DNA of 64,000 bases from Streptomyces bicolor (GCF_000719285.1 NZ_JOFS01000006.1:248001-312000); one strand, 5' to 3'. Shown: positions 16,676 through 25,836, counted from the first letter of the stretch. Translations and numbers: made by a program. The notes: generated by a model from the letters alone, not told the origin.

Positions 16676-17002
16676 CTACCGGCGCGTGGCCGTGATCGCG
16701 GATATCCGGCCGCTCCCGTCGCCGGTGAAGAACGAGATGGCGTACATCTCCTCCAGCCCCACCGTGAAGTGGGCCCAGGTCACGACCTGGCCCGGCTCGG
16801 CGACGATCCGCTCGATCCGAAGGTGCCAGTCACCCGGATACTCCCGGTTGAACCGCACATACCGCTCCCGGCCGCTGATCCGCTCCCGCGTCTGGGGCAG
16901 CGTGTACGTCACGTCCTCGGCGAGTGTCTCCGCGAACGCGTCCCACTCCCGGGCCTCGGCGGTGGCCCAGAACCGCTCGACTGTCTTCCGCAGATCGGTC
17001 AT
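16676..17002 (-). CDS. SnoaL/NTF2-like small protein
   Basis: 108 residues from ATG 17002 (MTDLRKTVERFWATAEAREWDAFAETLAEDVTYTLPQT). The NTF2 cone is recognisable: helix, then YVRFNREYPGDWHLRIERIV, VTWAHFTV and YAISFFTGDGSGRISAITATRR. Such proteins are cyclases, isomerases or ligand binders; nothing here identifies the substrate. There is no ribosome site; CAGACT seven bases before the ATG could be a -10 element of a leaderless transcript. Confidence 0.8.
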   Translation of the reverse strand: MTDLRKTVERFWATAEAREWDAFAETLAEDVTYTLPQTRERISGRERYVRFNREYPGDWHLRIERIVAEPGQVVTWAHFTVGLEEMYAISFFTGDGSGRISAITATRR

Positions 17003-17197
17003 GCCAAGCAGTCTGCACCCCACCACTGACAATGGCGTTGACCTGCGCAAACGCCCTCCAGCGGAGAAGGTCGGGGGGAGCTCCGGCCCGGGCGGATCCG
17101 GGCCTGGGGGGCCTGGGCCCGGGCGGCTTCGGGTCCGGGCGGCTCCGGGCTTGGAGGAAGGGCTTCCGGGCGGGTCGGTCGTCGCGTGAGTGCGAAG

Positions 17198-17206
17198 TTA
17201 TCCACA
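17198..17206 (+). other. Isolated DnaA-box-like sequence
   Basis: TTATCCACA, the general bacterial DnaA-box consensus, sits in the promoter region of the peptidase gene beginning at 17258. It is a single box, not an origin. Confidence 0.4.
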
Positions 17207-17257
17207 GGCTGGGGACCTCGGCAGCGAATTGTCGGCCGGGCCAGGCACTATGGGCCC

Positions 17258-19096
17258 ATGACTGAGAGCCACGGGTCCGATTCGCGGGATCACCACATGC
17301 AGGACAAGGACATGCCGGACTGGGAGAAGCGCTTCAGGGCGCCCCGGGTGTCGCTGCCCGACTGGGCGGAGGACGCCCCGGACCGCTCACTGTTCGTGTC
17401 GAACGCCACCGGGACGTACGAGCTGTACGCCTGGGACCGTGCGACGGGCGAGCAGCGGCAGGTGACCGACCGGCCGAACGGCACGACGGACGGCGTGCTG
17501 TCGCCGGACGGCGCGTGGATCTGGTGGTTCGACGACAAGGACGGCGACGAGTTCGGCGTCTGGCGCCGCCAGGGCTTCGGCGGCGGCGAGGACGAGCTCG
17601 CGGCGCCGGGCCTGGACCCGTCGTACCCGGCCGGCCTCGCCCTGGGCCGCGACGGCCGTACGGCGATCGTGGGCCGCTCCACGGACGAGGACGGCACGAC
17701 GATCCACCTGGCCCGCACCGGCGAGCCCCCGGCGGAGATCTACCGCCACCGCGAGTCCGCGGGCGTCGGCGACCTCTCGCACGACGGCACGCTGATCGCC
17801 ATCGAGCACACCGAGCACGGCGACGCGATGCACTCGGCGCTGCGCGTCCTGCGCCCCGACGGCTCGACGGTCGTCGAGCTCGACGACACCAAGGGCGGCT
17901 CCGAGGAGCTCGGCCTGGAGGTCCTGGGCTTCGCCCCGGTCGACGGGGACACCCGCCTGCTCATCGGCCACCAGAGGCGCGGCCGCTGGGAGCCGCTGGT
18001 GTGGGACGTGGCGACAGGGGTGGAGTCGGACCTCGCGCTGGAGCTGCCGGGTGATGTGAGCGCGGAGTGGTATCCCGACGGGACCGGTCTGCTGATCGCG
18101 CACAGCTTCGAGGCGCGCAGCGAACTGTTCCGTTACGACCTGGCCCGGCGTGAACTGGTGCGGATCCCGACCCCGGCGGGCTCGGTGTCCGGGGCGACGG
18201 CCCGGCCGGACGGCAGCGTGGAGTACCTGTGGTCGTCGGCGGCCGAGCCGTCGGCGGTGCGGTCGACGACCGGACGGATCGTGCTGGACCCGCCCGGCAT
18301 GAAGTCACCCCGCTCGGTCCCGGTGCAGGACGTGTGGGTGGAGGGCCCGGGCGGCCGCATCCACGCCCTCGTGCAGCGCCCGGCGGGCGCAGAGGGCCCG
18401 CTCCCCACGGTCTTCGACATCCACGGCGGCCCGACCTGGCACGACAGCGACGCGTTCGCGGCGGGCCCCGCGGCCTGGGTGGACCACGGCTACGCGGTGG
18501 TCCGGGTGAACTACCGCGGTTCGACGGGCTACGGCCGCGCCTGGACGGATGCGCTCAAGCACCGGGTCGGACTGATCGAGCTGGAGGACATCGCGGCGGT
18601 CCGGGAATGGGCGGTGACCTCCGGCCTGGCCGACCCGTCCCGCATCGTCCTGACCGGCGGTTCGTGGGGCGGCTACCTCACCCTCCTCGGCCTAGGCACC
18701 CAGCCGGACGCCTGGACGGTGGGCATCGCGGCGGTTCCGGTCGCCGACTACGTCACCGCGTACCACGACGAGATGGAGTCCCTGAAGGCCCTCGACCGCA
18801 CGCTCCTCGGCGGCACACCGGAGGAGGTGCCGGAGCGCTACGAGGCGTCGTCCCCGATCACCTACGTCGACCAGGTGAAGGCCCCGGTCTACATCTCGGC
18901 CGGAGTGAACGACCCACGCTGCCCGATCCGCCAGATCGACAACTACGTCAGGCGCCTGGAGGCCAGGGGCGCGGTTCACGAGGTGTACCGCTACGACGCC
19001 GGACACGGCTCGCTGGTGGTGGACGAGCGGATCAAGCAGGTGGGACTGGAACTGGACTTCGCGGAGCGGTACTTGAGGAAGGGGCAGGACTCCTAG
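17258..19096 (+). CDS. S9-family (prolyl oligopeptidase) serine peptidase
   Basis: 612 residues. The N-terminal 370 residues form a beta-propeller of repeated strands (VLSPDGAWIWWFDD, ALGRDGRTAIVG, DLSHDGTLIAIE). The C-terminal alpha/beta hydrolase domain has DIHGGPTWH, the nucleophile elbow GGSWGGY, the acid in GVNDPRCP and the histidine in AGHGSLV. It likely trims or degrades peptides in the cytoplasm; no signal peptide is seen. ATG 17258 is preceded only by CACTAT six bases upstream, a possible -10 of a leaderless mRNA. Confidence 0.95.
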   Translation: MTESHGSDSRDHHMQDKDMPDWEKRFRAPRVSLPDWAEDAPDRSLFVSNATGTYELYAWDRATGEQRQVTDRPNGTTDGVLSPDGAWIWWFDDKDGDEFGVWRRQGFGGGEDELAAPGLDPSYPAGLALGRDGRTAIVGRSTDEDGTTIHLARTGEPPAEIYRHRESAGVGDLSHDGTLIAIEHTEHGDAMHSALRVLRPDGSTVVELDDTKGGSEELGLEVLGFAPVDGDTRLLIGHQRRGRWEPLVWDVATGVESDLALELPGDVSAEWYPDGTGLLIAHSFEARSELFRYDLARRELVRIPTPAGSVSGATARPDGSVEYLWSSAAEPSAVRSTTGRIVLDPPGMKSPRSVPVQDVWVEGPGGRIHALVQRPAGAEGPLPTVFDIHGGPTWHDSDAFAAGPAAWVDHGYAVVRVNYRGSTGYGRAWTDALKHRVGLIELEDIAAVREWAVTSGLADPSRIVLTGGSWGGYLTLLGLGTQPDAWTVGIAAVPVADYVTAYHDEMESLKALDRTLLGGTPEEVPERYEASSPITYVDQVKAPVYISAGVNDPRCPIRQIDNYVRRLEARGAVHEVYRYDAGHGSLVVDERIKQVGLELDFAERYLRKGQDS

Positions 19097-19122
19097 ACGC
19101 CGGCCTGCACTCTCAGCCTGTC

Positions 19123-19203
19123 TGGGGGTGCCCCCTCTGGGGGAGTTTGAGGACGAGGCCCTTTAGGGGCCGAAGCGGGGGCCTGGGGGCGGTAGCCCCC
19201 AGG
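19123..19203 (-). repeat. Dispersed intergenic repeat, copy B, with terminator hairpin
   Basis: On the minus strand CCTGGGGGC-TACC-GCCCCCAGG (19203-19182) is followed by CCCCGCTTCGGCCCCTAAA, then GGCCTCGTCCTCAAACTCC and a run TGGGGGTGCCCCC at 19127-19139. The block order matches copy A at 15690-15783 with roughly four bases in five shared over about 60 bases. Lying between convergent genes, the hairpin probably ends transcription from both sides. Confidence 0.65.
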
Positions 19204-19278
19204 CGGCCGGGGTCGAAGGGGCAGCGCCCCTGGTGGATGGGACGGGTAGGGGCGGCGGGGGCGAGAAAACTCCCGCCG

Positions 19279-21210
19279 TCACGCCCCCGCCCGCTCCCGC
19301 GACCGCCTCCCCAAGAGTTCCGCCAACCCCCGCCGCGTCGCGGCCAGTACCACCCGGTCGTCCTTCTGGAGGAGGTAGTTGTCGGGCAGGTCCCACACCC
19401 ACCCCGACGCACCCCCGCCCACCCGGGCCTCCTCGTACGCCTCCTCGACCGCCGGTTCCTCCCGGCGATCGTCGGAGCGCCCGTCCTGCGGGCTCCGGTC
19501 CAGGGCCAGTACCCGCCAGGCGCCCTCCTTGAAGGCCTCGCCGACGGTCTTGTCCTCGAGCTGGGGATGACCGGCCACGTCCAGCTCCGCGAACAGCAGC
19601 ACCCGCCGCTCGACGGGAATCGCCCCCAGGATCTGCCGCCCCATCATCGCCCCGGCGAAGGCGGGCGCCGCCAGATGGGTCACGCTGCGGCTCCGGGTGG
19701 AGGCGTGGGGGTGCGCGGCGCGCAGGGTGCGGTAGACGGCGGTGGCGAAGTCGTCGTCGTACAGACGCAGGACGACCCGCAGATCGGGCCGCACGGAGCG
19801 GGCGTACAGCGCGGCCTCGAGGTTCGTCGTGTCCGCGCTGGTCACCGCGAGCAGCGCGCTCGAACGGTGGATCTTGGCCGCCTCCAGGACGCCTTCCTGG
19901 GTGACGTCCCCGAGCACCACCGGCACCCGCAGCCGCCGCGCCGTAGCGAGCCCGCGCGCCTCGGGGTCGGCCTCGACGCACACCACGGGAATGTGCAGTT
20001 CCCGCAGCCGCGTCAGCACGCGGGTGCCGATCTTGCCCAGGCCGAGCAGCACCACATGGCCGCCCAGCCCACGCGGCGGTTTGCGCAGGGCGGACGCGGT
20101 ACGGAACGTGCCCAGCGCCTCCAGCACCGCCGCCAGCAGCACCGGAAGCAGCAGCAGTCCCATCAGCCCGGACAGGAGCTGGAGGATCTGGCGGGCCAGG
20201 GACTGGTGGAGTGCGGGTTCGTTGATGGCGAAGAGGTCGAGAAGGGTCATGTACGTCGCGTAGAGCGGGTGTTCGCCGGTCACCACCGTCAGCGCCACGG
20301 CCAGCGCCGCCACACACCCCACCAGTCCCGCCAGCGACCACCTCAACCGCCGCGAGAACAGGGACCCGAACGACGGCACGACCCCCCTGCCGGACGGCAG
20401 CGACGGGCCCGCGTACGACACCTGCTCCAGGACGACCGTCCCCCGCCCCCTGGCCTCCCGCACCGCCGCCGTGTCCGGCAGCAGCAGCGGACCGTGCTCC
20501 CCGTTGCCCTCCGAACCGGCCGCTCCGGCCGGGTCGTTGCTGGACAGGACGGCCAGCGTGGCCAGCCCGGAAGGCGGCGCTTGGCCCGGACGCAGGGGCG
20601 GGCGCTCCACCGCGCGCAGCAGCAGGCCGTCCGTCTGTACGACTTTGGTGGTGCCGGCGACGGCGGTGGCGGCCAGTGCGGGGGCGGCCGTATCGGCGTC
20701 GGAGAGGACGGTCGTCGAGGCGTCCAGCCCCGCATCACCCACGCCGGTCGCCAACGCGGCCGCCTGGTCGAGGAGTTCCTCGATGTGCTGGCCCAACCGG
20801 CGGTTGTAGAGGCGCAGGACGAGCCGGAGGCGGGGGTTGAGGCGGCGGGCGGTGAGGGAGGCGCGGATGTTGGTCTCGTCGTCGTCATAGACGAGGGCGA
20901 GCGCGGCGGCCCGCTCCACGCCCGCCTCGGCGAGCTTCTCCTCGGTCGCCTCGCCGGCCTCCACCACCCGGATGCTCCCGGTCGGCTCACTGCCGCCGGT
21001 TCCGCTGCCGGTCCCGCCGCCCGTCCGGCTGACGGCCACGTTCACCATCCGGTCGATGAACGCCGCCGACGCCGCCCGGGCCCGGCCCACGACCGGCGTC
21101 CGTACCGTCCGCTCGGAGGGCGGCACGACGAGCGTGACCTGTTCGCCGTACACCCCACGCAACTCTTCGGCCAGCCGATGCGCCAGCCCGTCGTCGCCGC
21201 ACACCACCAT
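19279..21210 (-). CDS. Double RCK (TrkA-N) NAD-binding membrane protein, potassium-channel-like
   Basis: 643 residues from ATG 21210 (MVVCGDDGLAHRLAEELRG). An N-terminal Rossmann/RCK domain begins at once, followed by a variable linker, two membrane helices (about 298-320 and 342-372; LAGLVGCVAALAVALTVV and LLSGLMGLLLLPVLLAAVLEAL) and a second RCK domain (GHVVLLGLGKIGTRVLTRLRELHIPVVCVEAD). The TRLA/TrkA-type gating domain fold suggests control of a K+ or other cation path, but the TVGYG selectivity motif is absent, so it may be a regulator rather than a pore. The frame is open upstream to 21360 with no better start. Confidence 0.88.
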   Translation of the reverse strand: MVVCGDDGLAHRLAEELRGVYGEQVTLVVPPSERTVRTPVVGRARAASAAFIDRMVNVAVSRTGGGTGSGTGGSEPTGSIRVVEAGEATEEKLAEAGVERAAALALVYDDDETNIRASLTARRLNPRLRLVLRLYNRRLGQHIEELLDQAAALATGVGDAGLDASTTVLSDADTAAPALAATAVAGTTKVVQTDGLLLRAVERPPLRPGQAPPSGLATLAVLSSNDPAGAAGSEGNGEHGPLLLPDTAAVREARGRGTVVLEQVSYAGPSLPSGRGVVPSFGSLFSRRLRWSLAGLVGCVAALAVALTVVTGEHPLYATYMTLLDLFAINEPALHQSLARQILQLLSGLMGLLLLPVLLAAVLEALGTFRTASALRKPPRGLGGHVVLLGLGKIGTRVLTRLRELHIPVVCVEADPEARGLATARRLRVPVVLGDVTQEGVLEAAKIHRSSALLAVTSADTTNLEAALYARSVRPDLRVVLRLYDDDFATAVYRTLRAAHPHASTRSRSVTHLAAPAFAGAMMGRQILGAIPVERRVLLFAELDVAGHPQLEDKTVGEAFKEGAWRVLALDRSPQDGRSDDRREEPAVEEAYEEARVGGGASGWVWDLPDNYLLQKDDRVVLAATRRGLAELLGRRSRERAGA

Positions 21211-21392
21211 GTGTGCGGCGGTGTCACTCCCTAAGCCCTGATTCGGAACGCTCCCCACGAGGGGAAAGACTGCCTGAAAGTGACGGGTGGTTCCAGAAGC
21301 GGTCCTGCGGACCCTGAACGCCCGCGCCTCTCCCGCCGTATGAGAGGGGAGGGAATCCAACGCCCTTCCGCACCACCGGAGGTACCTCGCCC

Positions 21393-22412
21393 GTGGCGAT
21401 CACCAAAGCGGTCCCGAAGGGGACCGATGACCACAGGGAGCAGGCGAGGCCGCAGGAGGAGGCCCGGCACCTCAACTCCCCACTCCTGCTCACCATGCTG
21501 ATGCTCGTGCTGGTGCTCCTGCAGAGCCCGATCCGCCGCGCGCTCTCCGCCCCGGTCATGCAGAGCTGGACGACGGTGTTCGTCGCGGTGATGGTGCAAG
21601 CGCTGCCCTTCCTGGTACTCGGCGTGCTGCTCTCGGCGGCGATCGCGGTGTTCGTGCCGCCGTCCTTCTTCGCCCGGGCACTGCCGAGCCGCCCCGCCCT
21701 CGCGGTCCCGGTCGCTTCGGCGGCGGGCGCGGTGCTGCCGGGCTGTGAGTGCGCGTCCGTACCAGTGGCGGGGGCACTGGTCAGGCGGGGCGTCACCCCG
21801 GCAGCGGCACTCGCCTTCCTGCTGTCCGCCCCGGCGATCAACCCGATCGTGCTGACGGCGACGGCCGTCGCCTTCCCCGGCGACCCGGAGATGGTCCTCG
21901 CCCGACTGGTCGCGAGCCTCCTGGTGGCCTGCGCGATGGGCTGGCTGTGGCTGCGCCTCGGCCGTACCGACTGGCTGAAGCCGCCGTCCCGCCCCTCCCA
22001 CGACGGCCAGACCAAGGGCGAGGCCTTCTGGGGCTCCGTGCGGCACGATGTGATGCACGCGGGCGGCTTCCTGGTGGTCGGCGCGATGGCGGCGGCGACC
22101 CTCAAGGCGGTGGCCCCGGAGAGCTGGTTGCGGGCCGCGGCCGACAACCCGGTGCTGTCGGTCCTCGTCCTCGCGATCCTCGCCGTGGTGCTGTCCATCT
22201 GCTCGGAGGCGGACGCGTTCGTGGCGGCGTCGCTGTCGCAGTTCTCGCTCACGGCCCGGCTCACGTTCCTCGTCGTGGGCCCGATGATCGACCTGAAGCT
22301 CTTCGCGATGCAGGCGGGCACTTTCGGCCGCGCCTTCGCCCTGCGCTTCGCACCGGCCACGTTCGCGCTGGCCGTGGTGGTGTCGGTGCTGACCGGCTGG
22401 GTGATCCTGTGA
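21393..22412 (+). CDS. DUF318/YraQ-type permease
   Basis: 339 residues with about eight membrane helices. GTG 21393 has GGAGG ten bases upstream. Two similar halves each carry the family signature: GAVLPGCECASVPVAGALVRRGVTPAAALAFLLSAPAINPIVL and ILAVVLSICSEADAFVAASL. The CEC and CSEAD motifs suggest transition-metal or thiol-related transport. The stop overlaps the next start (GTGA), and the pair matches the B. subtilis YcgR/YcgQ arrangement. The substrate is unknown. Confidence 0.93.
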   Translation: MAITKAVPKGTDDHREQARPQEEARHLNSPLLLTMLMLVLVLLQSPIRRALSAPVMQSWTTVFVAVMVQALPFLVLGVLLSAAIAVFVPPSFFARALPSRPALAVPVASAAGAVLPGCECASVPVAGALVRRGVTPAAALAFLLSAPAINPIVLTATAVAFPGDPEMVLARLVASLLVACAMGWLWLRLGRTDWLKPPSRPSHDGQTKGEAFWGSVRHDVMHAGGFLVVGAMAAATLKAVAPESWLRAAADNPVLSVLVLAILAVVLSICSEADAFVAASLSQFSLTARLTFLVVGPMIDLKLFAMQAGTFGRAFALRFAPATFALAVVVSVLTGWVIL

Positions 22413-23128
22413 ACCGCCAGGCGCAGTCGGCCGTCCTGTTCCTGCTCGGCGCGTCCCTGCTGCACGCGGGCACGACCGACCTCTATCTGCGGTACGTCAA
22501 GCAGGGCTTGCGTCCGCTGGTGCTGGTGGCCGGCGCGGTGTTGATCGCGGCGGCGGTGGCGACGGTGTGGTACGAGCGGAAGCGGGCGCGACGCCAGAAG
22601 CAGACCGATGAGCATGCTCACCCCGAACCCCGCGTCTCCTGGCTCCTCGTCCTCCCCCTCTTCGCCCTCATCCTGGTCGCCCCGCCCGCCCTCGGCTCCT
22701 ACAGCGCGACCCGCACCGGCACCGCCCTCCAGGAACCCCTCGCCTACCCCGCCCTCCCCGCCGCGGACCCCCTGCCCCTCAGCGTCGTCGACTACGCGGG
22801 CCGCGCCGTCTACGACCACGGCCGCACCCTGCGCGACCGCCGGGTCCGGCTCACCGGCTTCCTGGCCCTGGACCCCGACGGCACCCCCTACCTGGTCCGT
22901 ATGGCCCTCAACTGCTGCGCGGCCGACGCCCAGCCGGTCAAGGTCGCCCTGACCGGCCAGGTCCCCCCGGTCCTCCAGCCGGACACCTGGCTCCAGATCA
23001 CCGGCACCTACACCCCACGCCGCGCCGAGGACCCGGTCAACGGGGGCCCGATCCCGTACATCGAGGTCACGGAGGCGAAGCCGGTGCCGGCGCCGAAGGA
23101 TCCGTACGACGAGAGCTGGAACAACTGA
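22409..23128 (+). CDS. TIGR03943 family membrane protein
   Basis: 239 residues, overlapping the permease by four bases. Helices at about 4-20, 33-50 and 76-96 precede an extracytoplasmic beta-rich domain with the family block VRLTGFLALDPDGTPYLVRMALNCCAADAQPVKVAL, including a CC pair. The family is almost always encoded after a DUF318 permease and is thought to be its partner subunit; no activity is established. Confidence 0.93.
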   Translation: MNRQAQSAVLFLLGASLLHAGTTDLYLRYVKQGLRPLVLVAGAVLIAAAVATVWYERKRARRQKQTDEHAHPEPRVSWLLVLPLFALILVAPPALGSYSATRTGTALQEPLAYPALPAADPLPLSVVDYAGRAVYDHGRTLRDRRVRLTGFLALDPDGTPYLVRMALNCCAADAQPVKVALTGQVPPVLQPDTWLQITGTYTPRRAEDPVNGGPIPYIEVTEAKPVPAPKDPYDESWNN

Positions 23129-23191
23129 CGCCTGGCGTCGACCTGCATGAGCCCTGGCGGGACTCCGGCCGGGCCACTACCCTGACCCTAA

Positions 23192-23210
23192 ATCTGATGG
23201 ACCGTCAGAT
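23192..23210 (+). promoter_or_regulatory. Dyad operator before the amidohydrolase gene
   Basis: ATCTGATGG-A-CCGTCAGAT: nine-base half-sites with one mismatch, 22 bases before the GTG at 23232 and just upstream of its GGGAGG ribosome site. The form is that of a TetR-type operator; no tetR gene is adjacent, so the regulator acts from elsewhere. Confidence 0.6.
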
Positions 23211-23231
23211 AAGGCGCTTCGGGAGGTAAGC

Positions 23232-24446
23232 GTGGCCAGTACCGAGAGCGGCACGAAGGATCTGCCCAAGGTCATCAGCGTGGACGACCATGTGATCGAG
23301 CCCGCGCACCTCTTCGAGACCTGGCTCCCGGCCAAGTACCGGGACCGGGGCCCGAAGCCCCTCACTGCCGGGATCGGTGACCTCGAGTACATCGGCGGGA
23401 AGTACCGGTTCACCACGGACCCGGACGGCCAGATCACCGACTGGTGGGAGTACGAGGGCGACCTCTTCCCGTACAAGCGCATCATCGCGGCCGTCGGCTT
23501 CTCCCGGGACGATATGACGCTCGACGGCATCACGCGCGAGCAGATGCGGCGCGGCTGCTGGGACCCGAAGGCCCGGCTGGCGGACATGGACATCAACCAC
23601 GTCGAGGCCTCGCTCTGCTTCCCGACCTTCCCGCGCTTCTGCGGCCAGACCTTCGCGGAGGCCAAGGACAAGGAGGTCGGGCTGGCCTGCGTGCGCGCCT
23701 ACAACGACTGGATGGTCGAGGAGTGGTGCGGCGACAGCGGCGGCCGGCTGATCCCGCTGTGCCTCATCCCGCTGTGGGACATCGACCTCGCGGTCGCGGA
23801 GATCCACCGGAACGCGGCGCGCGGGGTGCGGGCGGTGACGTTCAGCGAGATTCCGACGTATCTCGGGCTGCCGTCCATCCACTCCGGCTACTGGGACCCG
23901 TTCTTCGCGGCCTGCGAGGAGACCGGCACGGTCGTCAACATGCACATCGGGTCCTCCTCCCAGATGCCGGCCGCCTCACCCGACGCCCCGCCCGCTGTCC
24001 AGGCATCCCTCAGTTTCAACAACGCCATGGCGTCGATGATGGACTTCCTCTTCTCCGGGGTCCTGGTGAAGTTCCCCCGGCTCAAACTCGCGTACAGCGA
24101 GGGCCAGATGGGCTGGATCCCGTACGCCCTGGAGCGCGCGGACGACGTCTGGGAGGAGCACCGGGCCTGGGGCGGCGTGAAGGACCTGATCCCGGAGCCG
24201 CCGTCGACGTACTACTACCGCCAGATCTTCTGCTGCTTCTTCCGCGACAAGCACGGCATCGAGGCGATCGAGACGGTCGGCGTCGACAACGCGACCTTCG
24301 AGACGGACTATCCGCACGTCGACTCGACCTGGCCGGAGACCAAGCGGGTGGCCGAGGAGCACGTCGGCGGGCTCTCCGCCGAGGTCGCCTACAAGCTGCT
24401 GCGCGGAAACGCGATCCGGATGCTCGAACTCCCCTTTGACCAGTAG
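23232..24446 (+). CDS. Amidohydrolase (amidohydrolase-2 family) metal-dependent hydrolase
   Basis: 404 residues. The TIM-barrel family is shown by the N-terminal VDDHVIEP (metal-binding D/H), the central MDINHVEASLCFPTFPRFCGQ, VVNMHIGSS, KLAYSEGQMGWIPYALERAD and the late FETDYPHVDSTWP. Relatives include decarboxylases and hydrolases that act on aromatic or terpenoid acids; the substrate is not predictable. GTG 23232 follows GGGAGG at eight bases. It is followed after 115 bases by a ferredoxin gene and is controlled by a dyad operator. The stop codon lies in a nine-base tandem repeat. Confidence 0.9.
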   Translation: MASTESGTKDLPKVISVDDHVIEPAHLFETWLPAKYRDRGPKPLTAGIGDLEYIGGKYRFTTDPDGQITDWWEYEGDLFPYKRIIAAVGFSRDDMTLDGITREQMRRGCWDPKARLADMDINHVEASLCFPTFPRFCGQTFAEAKDKEVGLACVRAYNDWMVEEWCGDSGGRLIPLCLIPLWDIDLAVAEIHRNAARGVRAVTFSEIPTYLGLPSIHSGYWDPFFAACEETGTVVNMHIGSSSQMPAASPDAPPAVQASLSFNNAMASMMDFLFSGVLVKFPRLKLAYSEGQMGWIPYALERADDVWEEHRAWGGVKDLIPEPPSTYYYRQIFCCFFRDKHGIEAIETVGVDNATFETDYPHVDSTWPETKRVAEEHVGGLSAEVAYKLLRGNAIRMLELPFDQ

Positions 24447-24482
24447 GACCAGTAGGACCAGTAGGACCAGTAGGACCAGTAG
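24438..24482 (+). repeat. Five tandem copies of GACCAGTAG
   Basis: The nine-base unit keeps the amidohydrolase frame, so each copy reads Asp-Gln-stop. The first copy supplies the real stop and four further in-frame stops follow. It looks like slippage expansion. Confidence 0.9.
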
Positions 24483-24561
24483 GACCCGGAGGATTAGGAG
24501 GGTTCGGCGGCTGGGCAGTCCAGTCAGGAAAGCCCGGCCACGGTCCACGACGGGAGCGCGG

Positions 24562-24750
24562 ATGAAGGTCTCCATCGATCCGAACCTCTGTTACGGCTCC
24601 GCCGAGTGCGTCCACCGCGCACCGTCGGTCTTCGAGTTCGTCGACGAGTACGGCGTCGTGCGACCGGGACGGGAGGACAGCGGCGCCGACCCGAGGGTGC
24701 GGGAGGCCGTCGAGAAGTGCCCGTCCCAGGCCATCTCCCTCACCGAATAG
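24562..24750 (+). CDS. [3Fe-4S] ferredoxin
   Basis: 62 residues from ATG 24562 with GGGAG upstream. Cysteines C10, C16 (LCYGSAECVHRAP) and C54 (EKCPSQAI) follow the three-cysteine pattern of actinobacterial P450-type ferredoxins, which carry a [3Fe-4S] cluster. It presumably donates electrons to an oxygenase. The direct neighbour is a hydrolase, not a P450; the nearest P450 in this window is 14 kb away, so a link with it is only possible, not shown. Confidence 0.9.
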   Translation: MKVSIDPNLCYGSAECVHRAPSVFEFVDEYGVVRPGREDSGADPRVREAVEKCPSQAISLTE

Positions 24751-24758
24751 CAGGCGGA

Positions 24759-25535
24759 TCAGCGAACGGCGGGCGGACAGCACCAGCCGAACGAGCCCAG
24801 CGCCCGCGCCCTGGCCTCCACCACCGCCATGCGTGCCGCCCGCTCCGCCGGGTCGACGTGGGCCCGCTGACCCGTCATCTGGCCCTGCCACTTGCGGTAG
24901 AGCAGCCCCACCTCCGCCGAGAACCAGCCCCGGCTCACCGAGCTGAGGGCCAGCAGCAGGCCGGTGTCCTCCGAGGCCGGCAGCGCCATCCAGCCGCCGA
25001 GGCCGAGCAGCAGGTCGCGGCGTACGCAGAGGGTCGCCGGGTGGACCTGGGCGCGGAAGTCGTGCGCCTGCCAGAAGTCGAGCACGGCACCCCGCTCGAT
25101 CGGCCCGTCGTCGGGGTCGTCGGGGAAACCGGCCGTCGAGCCGTCCGGCAGGAGGTCCAGGACACGGGAGGTGGTCCAGCCGACCGAGCCGTCGGCCTCC
25201 AGGACGGCCACGTCACGGGCCAGGGTCCCCGGCGTGAGCTGGTCGTCGGCGTCCAGGATCTTCACGTACTCGCCCTCGGCGTGCGCGAGCGCGATGGTGC
25301 GCGCCACGCCGGGGCCACCGGGGCGGCCCTGACGGAAGGTCACGCGCGCGTCGTCGGGGATGTACGGGCGGACCTCGTCCGTCCTCCCGTCCTCCTGGAT
25401 CACCCAGTGCCACTCCCAGCCCGCCGGCAACTCCTGCGCGTCCAGCGACTTGTGCGCCTCCGGCAGGAACGCCGCCGAAGGGCCGTGCACAGCGGTGACG
25501 ACGATGACGCGCTTGGTGGGGGAGTCGTGTGGCAC
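24759..25535 (-). CDS. Family 2 glycosyltransferase
   Basis: 258 residues from GTG 25535 (VPHDSPTKRVIVVTAVHGPSAAFLPEAHKSL); an upstream extension to 25607 is also open. The GT-A nucleotide-sugar fold shows ILDADDQLTPGTLARDVAVLEAD with the DAD metal motif, preceded by ARTIALAHAEGEYV. There is no membrane segment, so it probably acts in the cytoplasm on an unknown acceptor. It is convergent with the ferredoxin gene. Confidence 0.88.
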   Translation of the reverse strand: MPHDSPTKRVIVVTAVHGPSAAFLPEAHKSLDAQELPAGWEWHWVIQEDGRTDEVRPYIPDDARVTFRQGRPGGPGVARTIALAHAEGEYVKILDADDQLTPGTLARDVAVLEADGSVGWTTSRVLDLLPDGSTAGFPDDPDDGPIERGAVLDFWQAHDFRAQVHPATLCVRRDLLLGLGGWMALPASEDTGLLLALSSVSRGWFSAEVGLLYRKWQGQMTGQRAHVDPAERAARMAVVEARARALGSFGWCCPPAVR

Positions 25536-25836
25536 GCGGTCAGCGTACGGCTCCTCGGCAGGACCCACCGGGTCGGGGAGGCGCGCCGCCCCGGGCGCCG
25601 GGGACATGCGAAGGCCCGACCGCTGGCGACGGGGGATGCACCAGCGATCGGGCTGTCCCCAACAGTAACAAGGCTGCCTCGCCGACGGGAGTCGACTGAT
25701 CGGCTACATGGAGGGGTTGTGACCGGGATCACGGAAACCGCTGTCCAATGATCCCTCGTCATGCCACATGCGTCCCCGCTCCATCACTGAGCGCACGGAC
25801 TCGCGCATGGACTCGCCCACGCACTCGCGCACGGAC

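Noticed and set aside
18229..21234. A 1001-residue open frame across the S9 peptidase and RCK genes
   Set aside because: It spans two well-supported genes and a repeat-filled intergenic region and shows no domain.
24438..24482. Repeat cluster as a CRISPR
   Set aside because: Units are nine bases with no spacers.
8817..24750. The ferredoxin at 24562 as the dedicated partner of the CYP121-like P450
   Set aside because: The genes are 14 kb apart in different operons, so linkage gives no support.
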